64,000 nucleotides of DNA from Mycobacteriales bacterium. Lineage in GTDB: Bacteria > Actinomycetota > Actinomycetes > Mycobacteriales > SCTD01. A model generated the notes under the pieces. The model was not told the origin of the DNA, made no database searches, and worked only from the letters and a program-made list of their open reading frames with translations. This document shows, piece by piece, positions 45,857 to 55,100 of the stretch. Positions within the stretch are counted from its first letter, which is position 1, and each line of letters opens with the position of its first letter. The stretch spans positions 215,654-279,653 of the forward strand of contig JAUJOY010000005.1 of the NCBI GenBank assembly GCA_030447385.1, in the 5' to 3' direction. Made by a program: the position numbers and the translations under genes.

Positions 45857-46390
45857 GTGAGTGTGGAGGTCGCCAACGAGAGCGGCGTGGTCGTCGACGA
45901 GCACGCGCTCGTCGCAGTGGCCCGGCACGTCCTCGACCGCATGGGCGTCGCACCGCTGGCCGAGCTCTCCCTGCTGCTCGTGGACGTCGAGCAGATGGAG
46001 AAGCTGCATGTCCGCTGGATGGGCGAGCAGGGCCCGACCGACGTCCTGGCCTTCCCCATGGACGAGCTGGACCTGCGCGGCTCCCGCGGTGTCGGCCACG
46101 GCCACGGCACAGGTGGCTCCGAGCCGGAGGCGGCCGCCCCGGCGGTCCTCGGCGACGTGGTCCTGTGCCCCGAGGTCGCCGAGCGCCAGGGCGCGGAGGC
46201 GGGACACGGCACGGAGGCCGAGCTGCAGCTGCTGTGCACGCACGGCGTGCTGCACCTGCTGGGCTACGACCACGGTGACCCGGAGGAGCACGCCGAGATG
46301 TTCGGGCTGCAGGCCGAGCTGCTCGGGTCGTGGGCGGCCCGTCGGGGTGAGCGCCCGCCGGTGTCCCCGAGCCCGTCCGCTGAGGGGTAG
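45857..46390 (+). CDS. ybeY: endoribonuclease YbeY
   Basis: 177 residues with the zinc motif [11 protein letters not shown] (about 135-145) and [11 protein letters not shown], the hallmarks of this 16S rRNA-maturing, ribosome-quality RNase. A His/Gly insertion ([10 protein letters not shown]) is common in actinobacteria. It starts 10 bases after phoH. Confidence 0.96.
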   Translation: MSVEVANESGVVVDEHALVAVARHVLDRMGVAPLAELSLLLVDVEQMEKLHVRWMGEQGPTDVLAFPMDELDLRGSRGVGHGHGTGGSEPEAAAPAVLGDVVLCPEVAERQGAEAGHGTEAELQLLCTHGVLHLLGYDHGDPEEHAEMFGLQAELLGSWAARRGERPPVSPSPSAEG

Positions 46391-46516
46391 CCGCGCCGGG
46401 TCCGCCGGACCGGCGCGCACGTACGCGGCACGTAGGCTCCCCGGGGGTTCCCCCATCCGGAAGGCAGGTGTTCCCGGCGCCCTGCGCCGACGCGTGATGA
46501 TCCGTTCGCACCTCCC

Positions 46517-47809
46517 GTGATCGGCACCACCGTGCTGCCGATCCTCAGCGCCTTCGGCTTCGTCGTGCTCGCCGGCCTGATCGGCTGCCTCGAGGCCGCG
46601 CTCACCCACGTCTCGCGGGTCCAGGTGGAGCAGCTGCTCCGCGAGGGGCGGGCGGGGGCGGGCAGCCTGCAGAAGCTGCTCGCGGACCCGCCGCGCTCGC
46701 TCAACCTGCTGCTGCTGCTGCGGGTGCTGTTCGAGCTGGCGGCGGCCGGCGTGGTCGTCTCCTACTTCGTCGACCGGGTGCCCGGCTCGCTCGCCGTCGT
46801 GCTGGCGGTCGGGGTCATGACCGTCGTCAGCTACGTCCTCGTCGGGGTCGGTCCGCGCACGATCGGCATGCAGCAGGCGGAGCGGGTGGCGCTGCTCGGG
46901 TCAGGGATCGCGCTGTGGCTGACGCGGGTGTTCGGCCCGCTGCCCCGGCTGCTCATCCTGCTGGGCAACGCGCTCACGCCCGGGAAGGGCTTTCGTGAAG
47001 GGCCCTTCGCCTCCGAGGCCGAGCTGCGCGACCTCGTCCAGATCGCCGAGCAGCGCGGAGTGGTCGAGCGCGGCGAGCGCGACATGATCAACTCCGTCTT
47101 CGAGCTGGGTGACACGCTCGTGCGCGAGGTGATGGTCCCCCGCCCGGACCTCGTCACGATCGACCACAGCCGGACCGTCCGGCAGGCGCTCAACCTGTGC
47201 CTGCGCAGCGGCTTCAGCCGCATCCCGGTCCTCGGCGAGAACGCCGACGACGTGCTCGGCGTCGCCTACCTCAAGGACCTCGTGCGCAAGGAGCGGGCCG
47301 AGGGCGGCGGGGCCGTCAAGGTCGAGGAGGTCATGCGCGAGCCCGTGTTCGTCCCGGAGTCCAAGCCGGTCGACGACCTGCTCCGCGAGATGCAGGGCAA
47401 GCTGGGGCACATCGCGATCGTCGTGGACGAGTACGGCGGGACCGCAGGGCTCGTCACCATGGAGGACCTGCTCGAGGAGATCGTGGGCGAGATCCAGGAC
47501 GAGTACGACCGCGAGGCGCCCCAGGTCGAGCAGGTGGACGAGCGGACCCGCCGGGTGACCTCCCGCCTGCCGGTCGAGGACCTCGAGGAGATGTACGGCG
47601 TGGACCTGCCGCACGAGGACGTGGACACCGTGGGCGGCCTGCTCGCGATGGCACTGGGGCGCGTACCGATTCCCGGAGCGACCGCCGAGGTGGGCGGCCT
47701 GGTCCTGGTGGCGGAGAGCGCCAAGGGCCGTCGCAACCGCGTGGGCACGCTGCTGGTACGCCGCACCGAGCCCTCCACCGACAACGACAAGGAGCCCGAC
47801 CGTGCCTGA
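46517..47809 (+). CDS. CNNM/CorC-type membrane protein with CBS pair
   Basis: 430 residues: a CNNM (DUF21) domain with about four membrane helices (1-150), two CBS domains (about 200-330, REVMVPRPDLVTID and VMREPVFVPESKPV), and a CorC_HlyC domain (about 345-425, RLPVEDLEEMYGVDLP). Relatives move or sense magnesium. The older name haemolysin-like is misleading. Its last 8 bases overlap the next gene. The 126-base gap before it has a possible leader. Confidence 0.93.
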   Translation: MIGTTVLPILSAFGFVVLAGLIGCLEAALTHVSRVQVEQLLREGRAGAGSLQKLLADPPRSLNLLLLLRVLFELAAAGVVVSYFVDRVPGSLAVVLAVGVMTVVSYVLVGVGPRTIGMQQAERVALLGSGIALWLTRVFGPLPRLLILLGNALTPGKGFREGPFASEAELRDLVQIAEQRGVVERGERDMINSVFELGDTLVREVMVPRPDLVTIDHSRTVRQALNLCLRSGFSRIPVLGENADDVLGVAYLKDLVRKERAEGGGAVKVEEVMREPVFVPESKPVDDLLREMQGKLGHIAIVVDEYGGTAGLVTMEDLLEEIVGEIQDEYDREAPQVEQVDERTRRVTSRLPVEDLEEMYGVDLPHEDVDTVGGLLAMALGRVPIPGATAEVGGLVLVAESAKGRRNRVGTLLVRRTEPSTDNDKEPDRA

Positions 47810-48158
47810 GCTCGACCCCGAGGACGCCAAGCTGGTGACGTTGGCGCGGGCCGCTCGCCAGCGGGCCTACGTCGAGCACAGCGGTGTCGGCGAGGGCGCG
47901 GCGGTGCGTGACGTCGAGGGCCGCACCTACGCCGGAGCAACCGTCGAGAACGCCGATCCCTCCCTCACCACGTCGGCGCTGCGGTCGGCCGTCGTCGCGG
48001 CGGCCTCCAGCGGGGCAAGGTCTTTCGAGGCGGCGGCGGTCGTCGGGGGCTCGCTGCTCAGCGAAGCCGACATCTCGGTCCTGCGCGAGTTCGGGGTGGG
48101 CGTCCCGCTGCTGCTGGCCGGGGACGACGGCACGGTCCACCACACCGTCAGCACCTGA
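47802..48158 (+). CDS. catalytically dead cytidine-deaminase-like protein
   Basis: 118 residues of the cytidine deaminase fold: AVRDVEGRTYAGATVENADPS fits the substrate strand of true Cdd. But the zinc motif C-A-E reads S-A-L (58-60) and the second motif PCxxC is replaced by SEADIS (87-92), so neither zinc nor the catalytic Glu can be held. It is placed between a CNNM gene and era, as its relatives are in many actinobacteria. A binding or regulatory role is likely; the common label cytidine deaminase is probably wrong. Confidence 0.85.
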   Translation: MPELDPEDAKLVTLARAARQRAYVEHSGVGEGAAVRDVEGRTYAGATVENADPSLTTSALRSAVVAAASSGARSFEAAAVVGGSLLSEADISVLREFGVGVPLLLAGDDGTVHHTVST

Positions 48159-48190
48159 GCGCGCCCGCGGTTCTGGGACACTGAACCACC

Positions 48191-49105
48191 GTGACTGACC
48201 CCCCGGCCGGCTTCCGCTCCGGCTTCGCCTGCTTCGTCGGGCGGCCCAATGCCGGCAAGAGCACCCTGACCAATGCGTTGACCGGGACCAAGGTCGCCAT
48301 CACCAGTAGCCGCCCACAGACGACCCGGCATGCCGTGCGTGGCATCGTGCACCGTCCCGACGCGCAACTGGTGCTCGTGGACACGCCTGGTCTGCACAAG
48401 CCGCGCACCCTCCTGGGGCAGCGCCTCAACGACATCGTGCGCGAGACCTACGCGAGCGTCGACATCATCTGCTTCTGCGTGACCGCCGACGACAGGATCG
48501 GGCCGGGTGACCGCTTCATCGCCACCGAGCTCGCGCAGGTGAGGACGCCGGTCGTGGCGGTGCTCACCAAGACCGACAAGGTCAGCAGCAAGCAGGCGAT
48601 CGGCGAGCAGCTGCTCGCGGTGTCGCAGCTCGGGGAGTGGGCCGAGATCGTGCCGGTCAGCGCGGTCTCGGACTTCCAGGTCGCCCTGCTGGCGGACCTG
48701 CTCGTCGCGCGGCTGCCCGAGGGCCCCGCGCTCTACCCGGAGGGCGAGCTGACCGACGAGCCCGAGCAGGTGCTGATCGCCGAGCTGATCCGCGAGGCCG
48801 CACTCGAGGGCGTGCGCGACGAGCTCCCGCACTCCCTTGCGGTCACCGTCGACGAGGTGAACCGACGGGAGGACCGGCCCGAGGACAAGCCGCTCCTGGA
48901 CGTGTTCGCGACGGTCTACGTGGAGCGGGACAGCCAGAAGGCGATCGTGCTGGGCAGCGGCGGCGCGCGGCTGAAGGGCGTCGGCACGACGGCCCGCCAC
49001 CAGATCGAGGCGCTGCTGGGCATGCGCGTCTTCCTGCACCTGCACGTGTCGGTCGCCAAGGACTGGCAGAAGGACCCGAAGCAGCTGCGCAGGCTCGGGT
49101 TCTGA
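48191..49105 (+). CDS. era: GTPase Era
   Basis: 304 residues: G1 GRPNAGKST, G3 DTPGLHKP, G4 TKTD, G5-like VSAVS, and a C-terminal KH domain with SQKAIVLGSGGARLKGVG. It checks 16S rRNA 3'-end maturation, in keeping with YbeY upstream and RecO downstream. Confidence 0.98.
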   Translation: MTDPPAGFRSGFACFVGRPNAGKSTLTNALTGTKVAITSSRPQTTRHAVRGIVHRPDAQLVLVDTPGLHKPRTLLGQRLNDIVRETYASVDIICFCVTADDRIGPGDRFIATELAQVRTPVVAVLTKTDKVSSKQAIGEQLLAVSQLGEWAEIVPVSAVSDFQVALLADLLVARLPEGPALYPEGELTDEPEQVLIAELIREAALEGVRDELPHSLAVTVDEVNRREDRPEDKPLLDVFATVYVERDSQKAIVLGSGGARLKGVGTTARHQIEALLGMRVFLHLHVSVAKDWQKDPKQLRRLGF

Positions 49106-49138
49106 GGACCGCGCCGTGACACGCACTACCGTTCAGGG

Positions 49139-49888
49139 GTGAGCCTCTACCGGGACGAGGGCGTCGTCCTGCGGGTGCAGAAGCTCGGCGAAGCCGACCG
49201 CATCATCACCGTGCTGACGCGCCGGCACGGCCGGGTCCGGGCGGTCGCCAAAGGGGTGCGTCGCACGCGGTCCAGGTTCGGCGCGACGGTGGAGCCGTTC
49301 AGCCACGTCGACCTGCAGCTGTACGCCGGGCGCAGCCTCGACATCGTCGTGCAGGCCGAGAGCCTCACGGCGTACGGCGAAGGGATCGTGAGCGACTACG
49401 GCCGCTACACCGCGGCGACCGCGGTGCTCGAGACTGCGGAGCGCCTCACCGCGGAGGAGCGCGAGCCGTCACTGCGGCTGTTCCTGCTCGTCGTCGGCGC
49501 GCTGCGCGCCATGTCAGGCGGAGGCCGGGACGACGGCCCGGCGCGCGATCCCGCACTGGTGCTCGACGCCTTCCTCCTGCGCGCGATGTCCGTCGCGGGC
49601 TACGCCCCGGCGTTGTCGGACTGCGCGCGCTGCGGTACCGCCGGCCCGCACCGGGCCTTCTCCATCCCCGCCGGTGGAACCGTCTGCCCTGCCTGCAGAC
49701 CGGCCGGCGCCGCTTCGCCCTCACCGGTGGCCCTGCTGCTGATGGTCGACCTCCTGACCGGCGACTGGGCGGCCGCGGAGGCCGCGGAGCAGCGCACCCG
49801 CAACGAGGCGAGCGGCCTGGTCTCCGCGCACCTGCAGTGGCATCTCGAGCGAGGGCTGCGCAGCCTGTCCCACGTGGAGCGCGGGTGA
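49139..49888 (+). CDS. recO: DNA repair protein RecO
   Basis: 249 residues: an N-terminal OB fold ([24 protein letters not shown]), a helical middle and a zinc site CARC...CPAC near residues 162-185. It loads RecA on single-stranded DNA with RecR. It overlaps uppS by 4 bases. Confidence 0.97.
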   Translation: MSLYRDEGVVLRVQKLGEADRIITVLTRRHGRVRAVAKGVRRTRSRFGATVEPFSHVDLQLYAGRSLDIVVQAESLTAYGEGIVSDYGRYTAATAVLETAERLTAEEREPSLRLFLLVVGALRAMSGGGRDDGPARDPALVLDAFLLRAMSVAGYAPALSDCARCGTAGPHRAFSIPAGGTVCPACRPAGAASPSPVALLLMVDLLTGDWAAAEAAEQRTRNEASGLVSAHLQWHLERGLRSLSHVERG

Positions 49889-50706
49889 GGCGGCGGGCGC
49901 CGGCGCATCGCGGGAACGTGCGCGCACCGTCCCCGCATCCCTCGGGAGCCCGTCCACCCGACGTCCCGCCGGACCTGGTCCCGGGGCATGTCGCGATCGT
50001 CATGGACGGCAACGGCCGCTGGGCCCGGGACCGGGGTCTGCCGCGTACCGCCGGGCACGAGGCCGGTGAGTCCTCGCTGTTCGACGTGGTCGAGGGAGCG
50101 ATCGAGCTGGGTGTGGGGTGGATCTCGGCCTACGCCTTCTCCACCGAGAACTGGAAGCGCTCACCGGAGGAGGTCCGCTTCCTCATGGGCTTCAACCGCG
50201 ACGTGATCCGCCGGCGGCGCGACGAGATGCACGAGATGGGCGTACGCGTCCGCTGGGCCGGACGGCGGCCGAAGCTGTGGCGGTCGGTGGTCCGCGAGCT
50301 CGAGGAGGCAGAGGAGCTCACGCGGCACAACACCGTCTGCACCCTGACGATGTGCGTAAACTACGGCGGCCGAGCCGAGATCGGCGACGCCGCGAGGCTG
50401 CTGGCACAGGACGTCGCAGCGGGGCGGCTCGACCCCGACAAGGTCGACGAGCGGGTGCTGGCCCGCTATCTCGACGAACCGGACATGCCCGACGTCGACC
50501 TGTTCCTACGGACGTCCGGCGAGCAGCGCACGTCCAACTTCCTGCTGTGGCAGTCGGCCTACGCCGAGATGGTCTTCCTCGACACGCTGTGGCCCGACGT
50601 CGACCGGCGGACCCTCTGGCGGGCGGTCGAGATCTACGCGGGCCGCGACCGCCGCTACGGGGCGGCGTTGCCGAATGACGCTCCTGTGCAGGGATCTGCG
50701 AGCTGA
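49885..50706 (+). CDS. uppS: isoprenyl (decaprenyl/undecaprenyl) diphosphate synthase
   Basis: 273 residues: [13 protein letters not shown] with the catalytic Asp, [28 protein letters not shown] and [23 protein letters not shown]. It makes the lipid carrier of cell-wall synthesis by cis-prenyl transfer. The GTG start overlaps the recO stop. Confidence 0.97.
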   Translation: MRRRAPAHRGNVRAPSPHPSGARPPDVPPDLVPGHVAIVMDGNGRWARDRGLPRTAGHEAGESSLFDVVEGAIELGVGWISAYAFSTENWKRSPEEVRFLMGFNRDVIRRRRDEMHEMGVRVRWAGRRPKLWRSVVRELEEAEELTRHNTVCTLTMCVNYGGRAEIGDAARLLAQDVAAGRLDPDKVDERVLARYLDEPDMPDVDLFLRTSGEQRTSNFLLWQSAYAEMVFLDTLWPDVDRRTLWRAVEIYAGRDRRYGAALPNDAPVQGSAS

Positions 50707-50794
50707 CATTGCCCGTCCTCTGCTGCGGCGTGGTGCCGTCCTCGGCGGGCGCGGTCCTCTAGCGTGACGTCTGCACGCGTCCCAGGAGGAAGCC

Positions 50795-51082
50795 TTGCCG
50801 CCCAAGCCCACGACCACTGCGGCGCTGACGTACGCCTTGCGCGAGCTCGTGTGGGGCATCGAGAGCGAGGTCGCCGTCATCTCCAGCCTCTCGCGGCGGA
50901 TCGACGAGCGCGTCCAGCGCGTGAACGCGCTGCGCGCCGAGGCAGCGGAGCGGCTGCTGCGGCTCGACGTTCTCGTGGAGGCCGTGGACGACCCGCAGCT
51001 GGAGGCGTTCCTGCGGGGGGCGGTGGAGGCACCGCTGCCCAGCGTGCAGGAGGACTTCCCCGAGCGCTTGTACGGCTCGTAG
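50795..51082 (+). CDS. small helical protein, paralogue of the convergent gene
   Basis: 95 residues, mostly one helical hairpin: WGIESEVAVISSLSRRIDERVQ, NALRAEAAERLLRLDVL, and the end LPSVQEDFPERLYGS. The gene at 51155-51658 encodes the same core. The start is TTG, fixed by AGGAGGAAG just before it. I know no function; the pattern of heptads suggests a dimer or a coiled-coil pair with its paralogue. Confidence 0.8.
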   Translation: MPPKPTTTAALTYALRELVWGIESEVAVISSLSRRIDERVQRVNALRAEAAERLLRLDVLVEAVDDPQLEAFLRGAVEAPLPSVQEDFPERLYGS

Positions 51083-51089
51083 CGGCGCA

Positions 51090-51133
51090 GCACGAAGGGC
51101 GAGGAGCTCGCGCTCCTCGCCCTCTCGTCGTGC
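51090..51133. terminator. strong bidirectional terminator between paralogues
   Basis: GGGCGAGGAGC (51097-51107) pairs perfectly with GCTCCTCGCCC (51112-51122) around a 4-base TCGC loop, with an outer GCACGA/TCGTGC stem. It is the best hairpin in the window and lies between the two converging genes. Confidence 0.85.
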
Positions 51134-51154
51134 GTGCCGCTCCAGCGGCTGCTG

Positions 51155-51658
51155 TCAGCCGCCGTAGATCCGGTCGGGGAAGTCCTCCTCCACCGACGGC
51201 AGCTGCGGCTGGATCGAGGTGTCGAGGAACGCGCTGAGGTTGACGTCCTCTGCGGCACCGCGCAGCTCGTCCAGGTGCAGCAGGCGGCGGGTCGCCTCGG
51301 CGCGCAGGTCGTTGAGCTCCTGGACGTTCTTGTCGATCTGGCTCGAGAGGTCGGAGATGGCCGACACCTCCTCCTCGATGCCGGCGACCAGCCCGCGCAG
51401 CGCCGCCGCGAGCGTGCCGGCGGCCGTGCTCGACGACGACGCCGCACTGCTCGAGCGGGCGGTGGAGCCGCTGCTCTTGGCCGGCCGGGTAGAGCCGCGC
51501 TTGGCGGGTGTGCGCTTGGCGGCGCCGCGTCCCCGACCGCTGGACTTCGCCGCCTTGGTGGCCTTGGCGGCCGGCTCGCCACCGCCGTCGGCAGTGAAGT
51601 CGTCCGGGGTGCTCAGGGCAGTCTGATCGCTCGCGGGAGCGTCCGTGGTCTCGCTCAA
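51155..51658 (-). CDS. helical protein with basic Ala/Lys/Ser N-terminus, paralogue of 50795-51082
   Basis: 167 residues. Residues 30-85 form a histone-H1-like basic, Ala/Lys/Ser-rich region (AAKATKAAKSSGRGRGAAK) that could bind DNA or RNA. The rest (VAGIEEEVSAISDLSSQID, LNDLRAEATRRLLHLDEL, LPSVEEDFPDRIYGG) is the same helical core as the convergent gene. The TTG at 51658 has ACGGAGGACACC in front. The role is unknown; the pair may form hetero-oligomers. Confidence 0.8.
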   Translation of the reverse strand: MSETTDAPASDQTALSTPDDFTADGGGEPAAKATKAAKSSGRGRGAAKRTPAKRGSTRPAKSSGSTARSSSAASSSSTAAGTLAAALRGLVAGIEEEVSAISDLSSQIDKNVQELNDLRAEATRRLLHLDELRGAAEDVNLSAFLDTSIQPQLPSVEEDFPDRIYGG

Positions 51659-51761
51659 GGTGTCCTCCGTGTGTGGTCCGCGCGCGACGACGCGCGGTGT
51701 CGCCCGTGATCCTGGCACGTCCGGCCTCGCCGGCGTGCGCGCACCAGCATTCCGGCTGCTC

Positions 51762-52157
51762 TCACGCGGACGCGCGTCCGGCGGCGGCGGCCAGAAGCAG
51801 CCCCAGCGTCGCGACGCGGAGCAGTCGCTGCGCACCGTGCAGCGCCGGCCAGGCGAGGTAGGAGAGCCATCCGATGAGCAGCGTCAGCAGGAGCAGCAGG
51901 GGAACTCCTCCCGCCGGTGGCGACGCCAGGCCGGCCACGAGGAGCAGGCCGACGACGAGCGGCAGCACGAACTTCGGCCGGGCCGAGAGCCACAGCAGCA
52001 CCGGCGCGCTGATGCGCTCCACCCGGCCGCGCAGCCCCGGCGCCGGCTCCGGCACGAGCGGGGGGTGGGGCTGCCGGTTGCCGGCTGGCCGCGTACGACC
52101 CGAGGCAGGTCGCGTACGTCCTGAAGCCTGACGGCGGCGCGAACGCGACTTCGGCAC
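51762..52157 (-). CDS. small membrane protein of unknown function
   Basis: 131 residues: a basic Arg/Pro N-terminus with two copies of ASGRTRPA-like sequence, then three hydrophobic helices (KFVLPLVVGLLLVAGLASP, VPLLLLLTLLIGWLSYLAW and a C-terminal LLLAAAAG). It resembles a small actinobacterial membrane family of unknown role (possibly DUF6703). It is divergent from the monooxygenase-like gene. Confidence 0.75.
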   Translation of the reverse strand: MPKSRSRRRQASGRTRPASGRTRPAGNRQPHPPLVPEPAPGLRGRVERISAPVLLWLSARPKFVLPLVVGLLLVAGLASPPAGGVPLLLLLTLLIGWLSYLAWPALHGAQRLLRVATLGLLLAAAAGRASA

Positions 52158-52206
52158 GGGGGAAAGCCTTTCGGGAGGCGACGCGGTCGCCGCTAGCGTG
52201 TCATCC

Positions 52207-52632
52207 GTGCTGGTCGTGACGCGCTTCGACGTGCCGGAGGGGGACGCGCCCTCCTTCCTGTCGCGCGCGCAGAGAGCGTTGGCCGCGTTCGCGGCGCGAC
52301 CCGGCTACGTCCGCGGACGTCTCGGACGTGCGGCGGACGACCCGCGGATGTGGGTGCTCACGACGGAGTGGGTCGGGGTCGGCGCCTACCGCCGGAGCCT
52401 GTCGTCGTACGACGTGAAGGTGGACGCGGCACCGCTGCTGTCGCTGGGTCGCGACGAGCCCAGCGCGTACGAGGTGCTGGTGCGCGACGAGGCGGCCGGG
52501 CCCCCTGTCGTCCAGGTCAGCCGCCGGGCAGCCGATGCCGACGAGGTCGGCGTGGGGGAGGCGTCGGGTCCGGCGCCGGTAGCCTGCGATCCCACCCGCC
52601 GACCGCCAGCCGGACCGGAGCTCCCCCCGTGA
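52207..52632 (+). CDS. antibiotic-biosynthesis-monooxygenase-like (dimeric alpha-beta barrel) protein
   Basis: 141 residues: [32 protein letters not shown] and [24 protein letters not shown] are the ABM fold. The last 40 residues are a disordered tail. The gene is almost always found next to glyS in actinobacteria; the role is unknown. It overlaps glyS by 4 bases. GTG 52198 is an alternative start. Confidence 0.87.
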   Translation: MLVVTRFDVPEGDAPSFLSRAQRALAAFAARPGYVRGRLGRAADDPRMWVLTTEWVGVGAYRRSLSSYDVKVDAAPLLSLGRDEPSAYEVLVRDEAAGPPVVQVSRRAADADEVGVGEASGPAPVACDPTRRPPAGPELPP

Positions 52633-53987
52633 AGAACGACCGCATGGACACACTCGTCAGCCTCTGCAAGCGACGCGGTCTGGTCTTCCCGTCCTCGGAG
52701 ATCTACGGCGGGCTCCGGGCCTCCTGGGACTACGGCCCCCTGGGCGTGGAGCTCAAGAACAACATCAAGCGCCAGTGGTGGAAAGCGGTCGTGCAGGGGC
52801 GGGAAGACGTCGTCGGTCTCGACTCCTGCGTCATCCTGGCCCGCGAGGTGTGGGAGACCAGCGGGCACGTGCAGGCCTTCGTCGACCCGCTCGTCGAGTG
52901 CATGTCCTGTCACAAGCGCTACCGGGCGGACCACCTCGAGGAGGCCGCGGGCAAGCCGCTCAAGGACCTCGCCTGCCCGAGCTGCGGCAACCGCGGCGTG
53001 TGGACCGAGCCGAAGATGTTCAACGGCCTGCTGAAGACCCACCTCGGCGTGGTGGAGGACGACAGCGGGCTGGCCTACCTGCGTCCCGAGACGGCGCAGG
53101 GGATCTTCATCAACTACGGCAACGTCCTGCAGTCCTCCCGCAAGAAGCCGCCTTTCGGCATCGGCCAGATCGGCAAGAGCTTCCGCAACGAGATCACCCC
53201 GGGAAACTTCATCTTCCGCACCCGCGAGTTCGAGCAGATGGAGATGGAGTTCTTCGTCGAGCCCGGCACCGACGAGGAGTGGCACCAGCGGTGGATCGAC
53301 GAGCGGTTCGGCTGGTACGTCGACCTCGGCATCACCCCGTCACGCCTGCGTCAGTACGAGCACCCGAAGGAGAAGCTCTCCCACTACTCCAAGCGCACCG
53401 TCGACATCGAGTACGAGTTCGGCTTCGCCGGCTCGCCGTGGGGCGAGCTCGAGGGCATCGCCAACCGCGGCGACTACGACCTGACCGTGCACAGCAAGGC
53501 CTCGGGCGTCTCGCTCGACTTCTTCGAGCAGGAGACCGGAGGGCGGTGGACCCCCTACGTCATCGAGCCGGCAGCGGGGGTCGACCGCTGCGCGCTGACC
53601 TTCCTGCTCGACGCCTACAGCGAGGACGAGGCGCCCAACGCCAAGGGCGGCGTGGACAAGCGCGTCGTGCTCCGGCTCGACCCTCGCCTCGCCCCGGTCA
53701 AGGCCGCGATCCTCCCGCTCTCGCGCAACGCCGACCTGTCGCCCGTGGCCAGGGACCTGGCCAGGCGGCTGCGCCGGGAGTGGAACGTCGACTTCGACGA
53801 CGCCGGCGCGATCGGCCGTAGGTACCGGCGCCAGGACGAGGTGGGCACCCCGTACTGCGTCACGGTCGACTTCGACAGCCTGCAGGACCAGGCCGTGACG
53901 ATCCGCGAGCGCGACGCGATGACGCAGGAGCGGGTCTCCCTGGAGCAGGTGCCGCGCTACCTGCACGACAAGCTCGGCCCACTCTGA
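52629..53987 (+). CDS. glyS: glycyl-tRNA synthetase (dimeric type)
   Basis: 452 residues of class [26 protein letters not shown] at the start, the motif 2 region [25 protein letters not shown] and motif 3 [19 protein letters not shown] segment, plus CxxC zinc pairs CMSCH and CPSCG. Charges tRNA-Gly. The start may be GTG 52629 or ATG 52644. Confidence 0.97.
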   Translation: MKNDRMDTLVSLCKRRGLVFPSSEIYGGLRASWDYGPLGVELKNNIKRQWWKAVVQGREDVVGLDSCVILAREVWETSGHVQAFVDPLVECMSCHKRYRADHLEEAAGKPLKDLACPSCGNRGVWTEPKMFNGLLKTHLGVVEDDSGLAYLRPETAQGIFINYGNVLQSSRKKPPFGIGQIGKSFRNEITPGNFIFRTREFEQMEMEFFVEPGTDEEWHQRWIDERFGWYVDLGITPSRLRQYEHPKEKLSHYSKRTVDIEYEFGFAGSPWGELEGIANRGDYDLTVHSKASGVSLDFFEQETGGRWTPYVIEPAAGVDRCALTFLLDAYSEDEAPNAKGGVDKRVVLRLDPRLAPVKAAILPLSRNADLSPVARDLARRLRREWNVDFDDAGAIGRRYRRQDEVGTPYCVTVDFDSLQDQAVTIRERDAMTQERVSLEQVPRYLHDKLGPL

Positions 53988-54006
53988 GCTCGAAGGCGGG
54001 TGGGTC

Positions 54007-55062
54007 GTGCTCGCCGCCCTCCTGACCGCGCTCCTGCTCGCCCCGTACGGCGATCCGCAGGTCGCGTTCCGCTTCACCGACCCGCGCATCCGCGAGTCCA
54101 GCGGGCTGGTCAGCAGCTCGATCGTCGACGGCGTGGTGTTCACCCACAACGACAGCGGCGACGAGGCGCGGTTCTTCGCCGTGGGGTCCGACGGGAGGAC
54201 GCTGGCGACGTACGTCCTGCCGAAGGTGCAGGCGCGCGACTGGGAGGACATCGCGCGCGGCCCCGACGAGCAGGGCCGCAGCAGCCTGTGGATCGGTGAC
54301 ATCGGTGACAACAACGCCGTGCGCGAGAACGGCATCCTCGTCCACCGGGTCCGCGAGCCCAGGCCCGGCAACGACAAGACCGTCAGCACGGAGGCGCCGA
54401 CCAGCTTCCGGCTGCGTTACCCGGACGGGCCGCGGGACGCGGAGACGCTGCTCGTGCATCCACGCACCGCCCGGCTGTACGTCGTCACGAAACCCCTGGC
54501 CGGACAGCCCCGTGTCTACGCAGCTCCGCCGAGGCTGGACGGCACCGCACCGAACGTCCTCGAGCTCGTCGCTTCGGTCACCCCGAGGCGGACCGGCACG
54601 CAGGGCGGCCCCGACATCGGCAGCCTCGCCCAGGCGCTGGTGACCGCCGGCGACGTCTCCCCCGACGGCAGCCGGGTGGCGGTGCGCACCTACACCGACC
54701 TCTACGAGTGGAACGTCCCGGGAGACGACGTCGCGGCCGCCTTCGCCACCGAGCCCACGGTGACTCCCCTCCCGCCGACGCCGCAGGGGGAGGGGGTCGC
54801 CTACAGCCGGGACGGCCGCTCGATCCTGACCAGCACCGAGGGCGACGGCGCGCCGGTCCATCGCCTCGCGGCGCGGAGCGCTCCCTCGGGGCCGGCGCAA
54901 CCGCCGGGTGCGGCCCCCGGCGACCCGGGGGAGTGGCCCCCCAGCCGGGTGCCGTCCGCCGCGTACGCGTACGCGGGCTCGGCTGCGATCGTCGTCGCCG
55001 TCCTGCTCGCAGCCCGCCGCAGGCGCCATGCCCGTCGACGGCGGGGTAGGACCGCTGGGTAA
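54007..55062 (+). CDS. secreted beta-propeller-like protein with C-terminal anchor
   Basis: 351 residues: a short N-terminal signal (MLAALLTALLLAP), a repeat-bearing beta domain (about 20-290; RIRESSGLVSS, DWEDIARGPDEQG, DIGDNNAVRENG, AETLLVHPRTARLYVVTK, GEGVAYSRDGRSILTSTEG), then a Pro/Gly linker and a single membrane helix (AYAGSAAIVVAVLLAA) with a basic tail. Such proteins are esterase- or phytase-like propellers of unknown substrate. It is 38 bases before ppdK. Confidence 0.85.
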   Translation: MLAALLTALLLAPYGDPQVAFRFTDPRIRESSGLVSSSIVDGVVFTHNDSGDEARFFAVGSDGRTLATYVLPKVQARDWEDIARGPDEQGRSSLWIGDIGDNNAVRENGILVHRVREPRPGNDKTVSTEAPTSFRLRYPDGPRDAETLLVHPRTARLYVVTKPLAGQPRVYAAPPRLDGTAPNVLELVASVTPRRTGTQGGPDIGSLAQALVTAGDVSPDGSRVAVRTYTDLYEWNVPGDDVAAAFATEPTVTPLPPTPQGEGVAYSRDGRSILTSTEGDGAPVHRLAARSAPSGPAQPPGAAPGDPGEWPPSRVPSAAYAYAGSAAIVVAVLLAARRRRHARRRRGRTAG

Positions 55063-55100
55063 CGTCGGTTCACCAACCGTGCGGACAAGGAGCAGGCGTC

